Assembly: GCA_903933765.1 (NCBI GenBank)
Contig: CAIZLI010000065.1
Coordinates: forward strand, 1-8,420
Direction: 5' to 3'
DNA length: 8,420 nucleotides
Source: an uncultured Bacteroidota bacterium
Lineage (GTDB): Bacteria; Bacteroidota; Bacteroidia; Chitinophagales; Chitinophagaceae
Of the stretch, positions 6,477 through 8,420 are shown piece by piece; within the stretch, counting starts at the first letter, position 1; every line of letters begins with the position of its first letter. A program made the translations under genes and the position numbers. The notes below the pieces were generated by a model. The model saw nothing but the letters and a program-made list of their open reading frames with translations, had not been told where the DNA came from and did no database searches.

Positions 6477-7043
6477 ATGTTACAACGATTTTTAGCGTGG
6501 TGGTTTTTTACAGTGAGGGGATGGAGAACAGAAGGTAATTTTCCTTATGACCTAAAGCAGTCTGTAATCATTGCCGGACCGCATACCCATAGTGTGGATT
6601 TTTTTCTTGGTTTGGCGGTACGCAAAAAAATGCATTTTGAATTTGTGCAGTTTTTGGGTAAAAAAGAGCTTTTTAACCCCATTACTGGTTGGTTTTTTAG
6701 GCTTTTAGGTGGGCATCCGGTGGATCGACACAAAAAGAGCAATATGGTAGAACAAGTGGTGGCCCTTTATCGCCAAAATGAACGCTTTCATATTGCGCTT
6801 TCCCCAGAAGGCACAAGGACCAAAGTGCTTAAATTCAAAACAGGCTTTTACCATATTGCTAAAAACGCAGGGGTGCCTATTTTGATGGCGGGCTTTGATT
6901 TTGGCAAAAGACGCGTGGTGTTTGCAGACCCTTTCTTTACAAGCAATGACGAATCCGCCGATTTACGCTTTATTGTCAATTTTTTTAAACAATTTGAGGG
7001 CTATGTTCCCGAATATGGCATCACAGACGATATAGTTTGTTAA
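6477..7043 (+). CDS. PlsC-like lysophospholipid acyltransferase family protein
   Basis: This 188-residue protein belongs to the lysophospholipid acyltransferase (LPLAT) superfamily, whose members move an acyl chain to glycerophosphate-type or other lipid acceptors at the inner membrane. The catalytic HX4D box is HTHSVD at residues 36-41, with a His in place of the more usual Asn/Ser inside the box. GGHPVDR at 78-84 is the second conserved block and SPEGTRTK at 109-116 the third, the acceptor-phosphate-binding site. It is shorter than typical PlsC (about 240 residues) and lacks a long N-terminal membrane helix, having only a hydrophobic, Trp-rich stretch at 5-16; compact homologues of this sort are a recognised LPLAT subgroup. 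Whether it makes phosphatidic acid or acylates another lipid cannot be decided. It is the last gene of the glycosyltransferase-mnmH operon, 9 bp after mnmH. Confidence 0.82.
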   Translation: MLQRFLAWWFFTVRGWRTEGNFPYDLKQSVIIAGPHTHSVDFFLGLAVRKKMHFEFVQFLGKKELFNPITGWFFRLLGGHPVDRHKKSNMVEQVVALYRQNERFHIALSPEGTRTKVLKFKTGFYHIAKNAGVPILMAGFDFGKRRVVFADPFFTSNDESADLRFIVNFFKQFEGYVPEYGITDDIVC

Positions 7044-7070
7044 AAACAAGTGATTTTTCATTTTTGTTTT
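7043..7070 (+). terminator. Possible weak terminator hairpin after the acyltransferase gene
   Basis: Immediately after the stop codon, AAAACAAG and TGA can pair with TCA and TTTGTTTT across a TTTT loop with a 2-base bulge, giving an AT-rich stem of about eleven pairs including a G-T pair. It has few G-C pairs and no following T-run, so termination would be inefficient, and it may be no more than a chance A/T inverted repeat. Confidence 0.2.
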
Positions 7071-7090
7071 ATTCCTATGCCGTAGTTTCC

Positions 7091-7098
7091 TATTTTTG
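7091..7098 (+). promoter_or_regulatory. Putative -7 promoter element for the OmpA-family gene
   Basis: TATTTTTG matches the Bacteroidota TAnnTTTG consensus exactly, 44 bp before the ATG at 7143. A TTG at 7064-7066 lies 24 bp upstream, one base outside the commonly quoted 17-23 bp spacing. The resulting leader of roughly 40 bases is AT-rich and lacks a Shine-Dalgarno. This gives the gene a promoter independent of the upstream operon. Confidence 0.55.
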
Positions 7099-7142
7099 TC
7101 ACAGCAATAACTTGATTATTCATTTATAAAAACAGACTTAAC

Positions 7143-8033
7143 ATGAAAAGTAAAATTTTTTTAGCGCTTGCTCTAATTAGCTTAGGTGCTTTCTCTTGCG
7201 TTAGCCCTAAAAAATTACAAGAAGCAGAAGCTAAATATGGTCAATTAAACGGCGCATATGCAGACCTTCAAAGTAAATACCGCGATGCACAAGACGCAAC
7301 TTCAAAAGCAAAAAATGATGCTGATAAAATTGCAGCTGAAAGAAAAGCTTTAGAAAATCAAGTTGCTGATTTAAATAAGCAAATCGACTTTTTAAAAGAA
7401 AATAACAATGTGGTCTTAAGTCAACTGAAGGACATGTCCGTTGTAACAGGTGCACAAGCAGAAAGCATCAAAAAGTCTTTAGAGAATATTGGATCAAAAG
7501 ATCTTTACATTCAAGGCTTACAAAGTTCAATGGCGCGTAAAGATTCAATCAACATGAACTTGGTGATGAACTTGAAAGGCGTATTAGGTGACTTAAACGA
7601 TGAAGATGTAAACGTGAAAGTAGATAAGGGTGTAGTCTACGTTGATATTTCTGATAAATTATTATTCAAAAGCGGAAGCTTTAATATCACAGACAAAGCT
7701 AAGTCTGTGTTAGGTAAAGTCGCTAAAGTATTGGCAGCGCAACCATCTATTGAATTTATGGTAGAAGGTCATACAGATTCTCAACAATTATTAGACAATG
7801 GTTCTGTATTAGAAGATAACTGGGATTTATCTGTAAAGCGTGCAACGACAGTAGTGCGAATTTTACAAGATACTTATGGTTTAGATCCTAAACGTATGAC
7901 TGCAGCAGGTAGAGGTGAATATGCACCAGTGGTGGGCAATGATAACGCAGAAAACAGAGCAAAAAACAGAAGAACAAGAATTGTGATCTTACCTCAATTA
8001 GATCAGTTCTTTAAATTATTAGAAAACAAATAG
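7143..8033 (+). CDS. OmpA-family outer-membrane lipoprotein
   Basis: The 296-residue protein begins with a lipoprotein signal peptide: positive start (MKSK), hydrophobic core IFLALALISLGAF and Cys19 after Ser, suited to signal peptidase II. The residues after the Cys (VSPKK) lack the acidic lipoprotein export signal used for surface display in Bacteroidota, so it is probably held on the periplasmic side of the outer membrane. Residues 25-118 form a long heptad-like helical region, probably a coiled coil. The C-terminal OmpA domain (about 160-285) contains VEGHTDSQ at 207-214, NWDLSVKRA at 226-234, AAGRGEYAP at 254-262 and NRAKNRRTRI at 271-280. Asp212 and Arg233 correspond to the pair that binds the diaminopimelate carboxylate of peptidoglycan in OmpA domains. 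The expected role is tethering the outer membrane to the cell wall. No beta-barrel domain is present. It has its own promoter and a strong terminator and so is probably monocistronic. Confidence 0.9.
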   Translation: MKSKIFLALALISLGAFSCVSPKKLQEAEAKYGQLNGAYADLQSKYRDAQDATSKAKNDADKIAAERKALENQVADLNKQIDFLKENNNVVLSQLKDMSVVTGAQAESIKKSLENIGSKDLYIQGLQSSMARKDSINMNLVMNLKGVLGDLNDEDVNVKVDKGVVYVDISDKLLFKSGSFNITDKAKSVLGKVAKVLAAQPSIEFMVEGHTDSQQLLDNGSVLEDNWDLSVKRATTVVRILQDTYGLDPKRMTAAGRGEYAPVVGNDNAENRAKNRRTRIVILPQLDQFFKLLENK

Positions 8034-8094
8034 TCGTTTAAATTGTCTTTATTCTTTTAAAGATGGATTGAACATTCTATCAATATTTTTTCAG

Positions 8095-8122
8095 GGGCAC
8101 CCAGCAACGGGTGCCCTTTTTT
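8095..8122 (+). terminator. Rho-independent terminator of the OmpA-family gene
   Basis: GGGCACCC (8095-8102) and GGGTGCCC (8109-8116) form a perfect 8-bp GC-rich stem around the 6-base loop AGCAAC, followed at once by six T residues (8117-8122). It lies 61 bp downstream of the OmpA-family stop codon and separates it from the helicase gene. It is the only canonical intrinsic terminator in the window. Confidence 0.95.
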
Positions 8123-8186
8123 ATAGCATCGTTTTTTTAATTTGTTTTTAGTTTTCCACTTGCTTTATAATTGCAGCAAGTAGCCG

Positions 8187-8194
8187 TATCTTCG
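8187..8194 (+). promoter_or_regulatory. Putative -7 promoter element for the UvrD-type helicase gene
   Basis: TATCTTCG differs from TAnnTTTG at one base and ends 4 bp before the ATG at 8199. A TTG at 8160-8162 lies 24 bp upstream, the same spacing as in the OmpA promoter. With transcription starting at the usual distance the mRNA would begin at or next to the start codon. The gene follows a strong terminator, so it needs a promoter here. Confidence 0.45.
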
Positions 8195-8198
8195 CAGG

Positions 8199-8420
8199 AT
8201 GCAACAAGCGTATTTGAACGGTTTAAATGAACAACAAAGAGAGGCCGTGCTTCATCTTAAAGGCCCCTTGATGATTATTGCCGGCGCAGGAAGTGGAAAA
8301 ACAAAAGTATTGACTTCCCGTATTGCGCACTTGATGCATAGTGGCGTGGACTCGTTTAATATTCTAGCACTAACATTTACCAACAAGGCCGCGGCGGAAA
8401 TGAAAGAAAGGGTTGAAAAA
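8199..8420 (+). CDS. uvrD: UvrD/PcrA-type ATP-dependent DNA helicase, N-terminal fragment
   Basis: The frame opens at the ATG at 8199 and runs through the end of the window with no stop, giving the first 74 residues of a protein that is usually about 700-780 residues long. The start is fixed by an in-frame TAG at 8181-8183 with no other start codon in between. The superfamily 1A helicase motifs appear in order and at normal distances: Q-motif LNEQQREAV at residues 9-17, Walker A AGAGSGKT at 28-35 and motif Ia [11 protein letters not shown] at 58-68. These enzymes unwind DNA 3' to 5' in nucleotide excision and mismatch repair and clear stalled replication forks. The fragment cannot separate UvrD, PcrA and Rep, though Bacteroidota normally carry the UvrD/PcrA form. 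It follows the OmpA terminator and has a putative promoter immediately before the start codon. Confidence 0.9.
   Translation, partial: MQQAYLNGLNEQQREAVLHLKGPLMIIAGAGSGKTKVLTSRIAHLMHSGVDSFNILALTFTNKAAAEMKERVEK

Noticed and set aside
1..8420. A novel defence, mobile or biosynthetic system
   Set aside because: All large genes fall into recognisable housekeeping, envelope or transporter families, and there are no transposases, integrases, repeats, toxin-antitoxin pairs or clustered unknown genes.

Overview
The window looks like an ordinary chromosomal segment of a Bacteroidota bacterium, most likely in or near the Chitinophagaceae (placement inferred from protein style, not from a marker-gene tree). 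Supporting signs are: AT-rich DNA; genes without Shine-Dalgarno sequences; several copies of the Bacteroidota -7 promoter element (TAnnTTTG); a bacterial GH3-family enzyme; a DUF5690-type membrane protein; a short-LID adenylate kinase; and an OmpA-type lipoprotein with the Bacteroidota-style NWDLSVKRA segment. I see no mobile element, CRISPR array, tRNA, rRNA or phage gene.

Layout. Left (1-2107): the 3' part of a GH3-like acyl-adenylating enzyme, then fabG (fatty-acid synthesis) on +, meeting adk (adenylate kinase) on - tail to tail with a 4-bp overlap. Middle (2228-4268): msrB, an apparently exported methionine sulfoxide reductase, on +, meeting a 12-TM DUF5690/MFS-like transporter on - with a 43-bp antisense overlap; behind the transporter on - lies a small unknown ORF. 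A compact divergent promoter region (about 4268-4322) separates it from a tight + strand operon (4322-7043): a GT-B glycosyltransferase, mnmH (tRNA 2-selenouridine synthase) and a PlsC-like acyltransferase, with gaps of 1 and 9 bp. Right (7143-8420): an OmpA-family outer-membrane lipoprotein with its own promoter and a strong intrinsic terminator, then the first 74 codons of a UvrD/PcrA helicase, cut by the window end.

How the genes relate. Several serve the cell envelope or lipids (FabG, PlsC-like acyltransferase, glycosyltransferase, OmpA lipoprotein, exported MsrB), while Adk, MnmH and UvrD are housekeeping functions. I did not find a clear novel system. The points most worth a second look are the msrB/DUF5690 overlap across the MsrB catalytic codon, the interleaved divergent promoters with the small unknown ORF, the mnmH-containing operon with envelope enzymes, and two genes whose -7 elements sit so close to the ATG that leaderless transcripts are expected.
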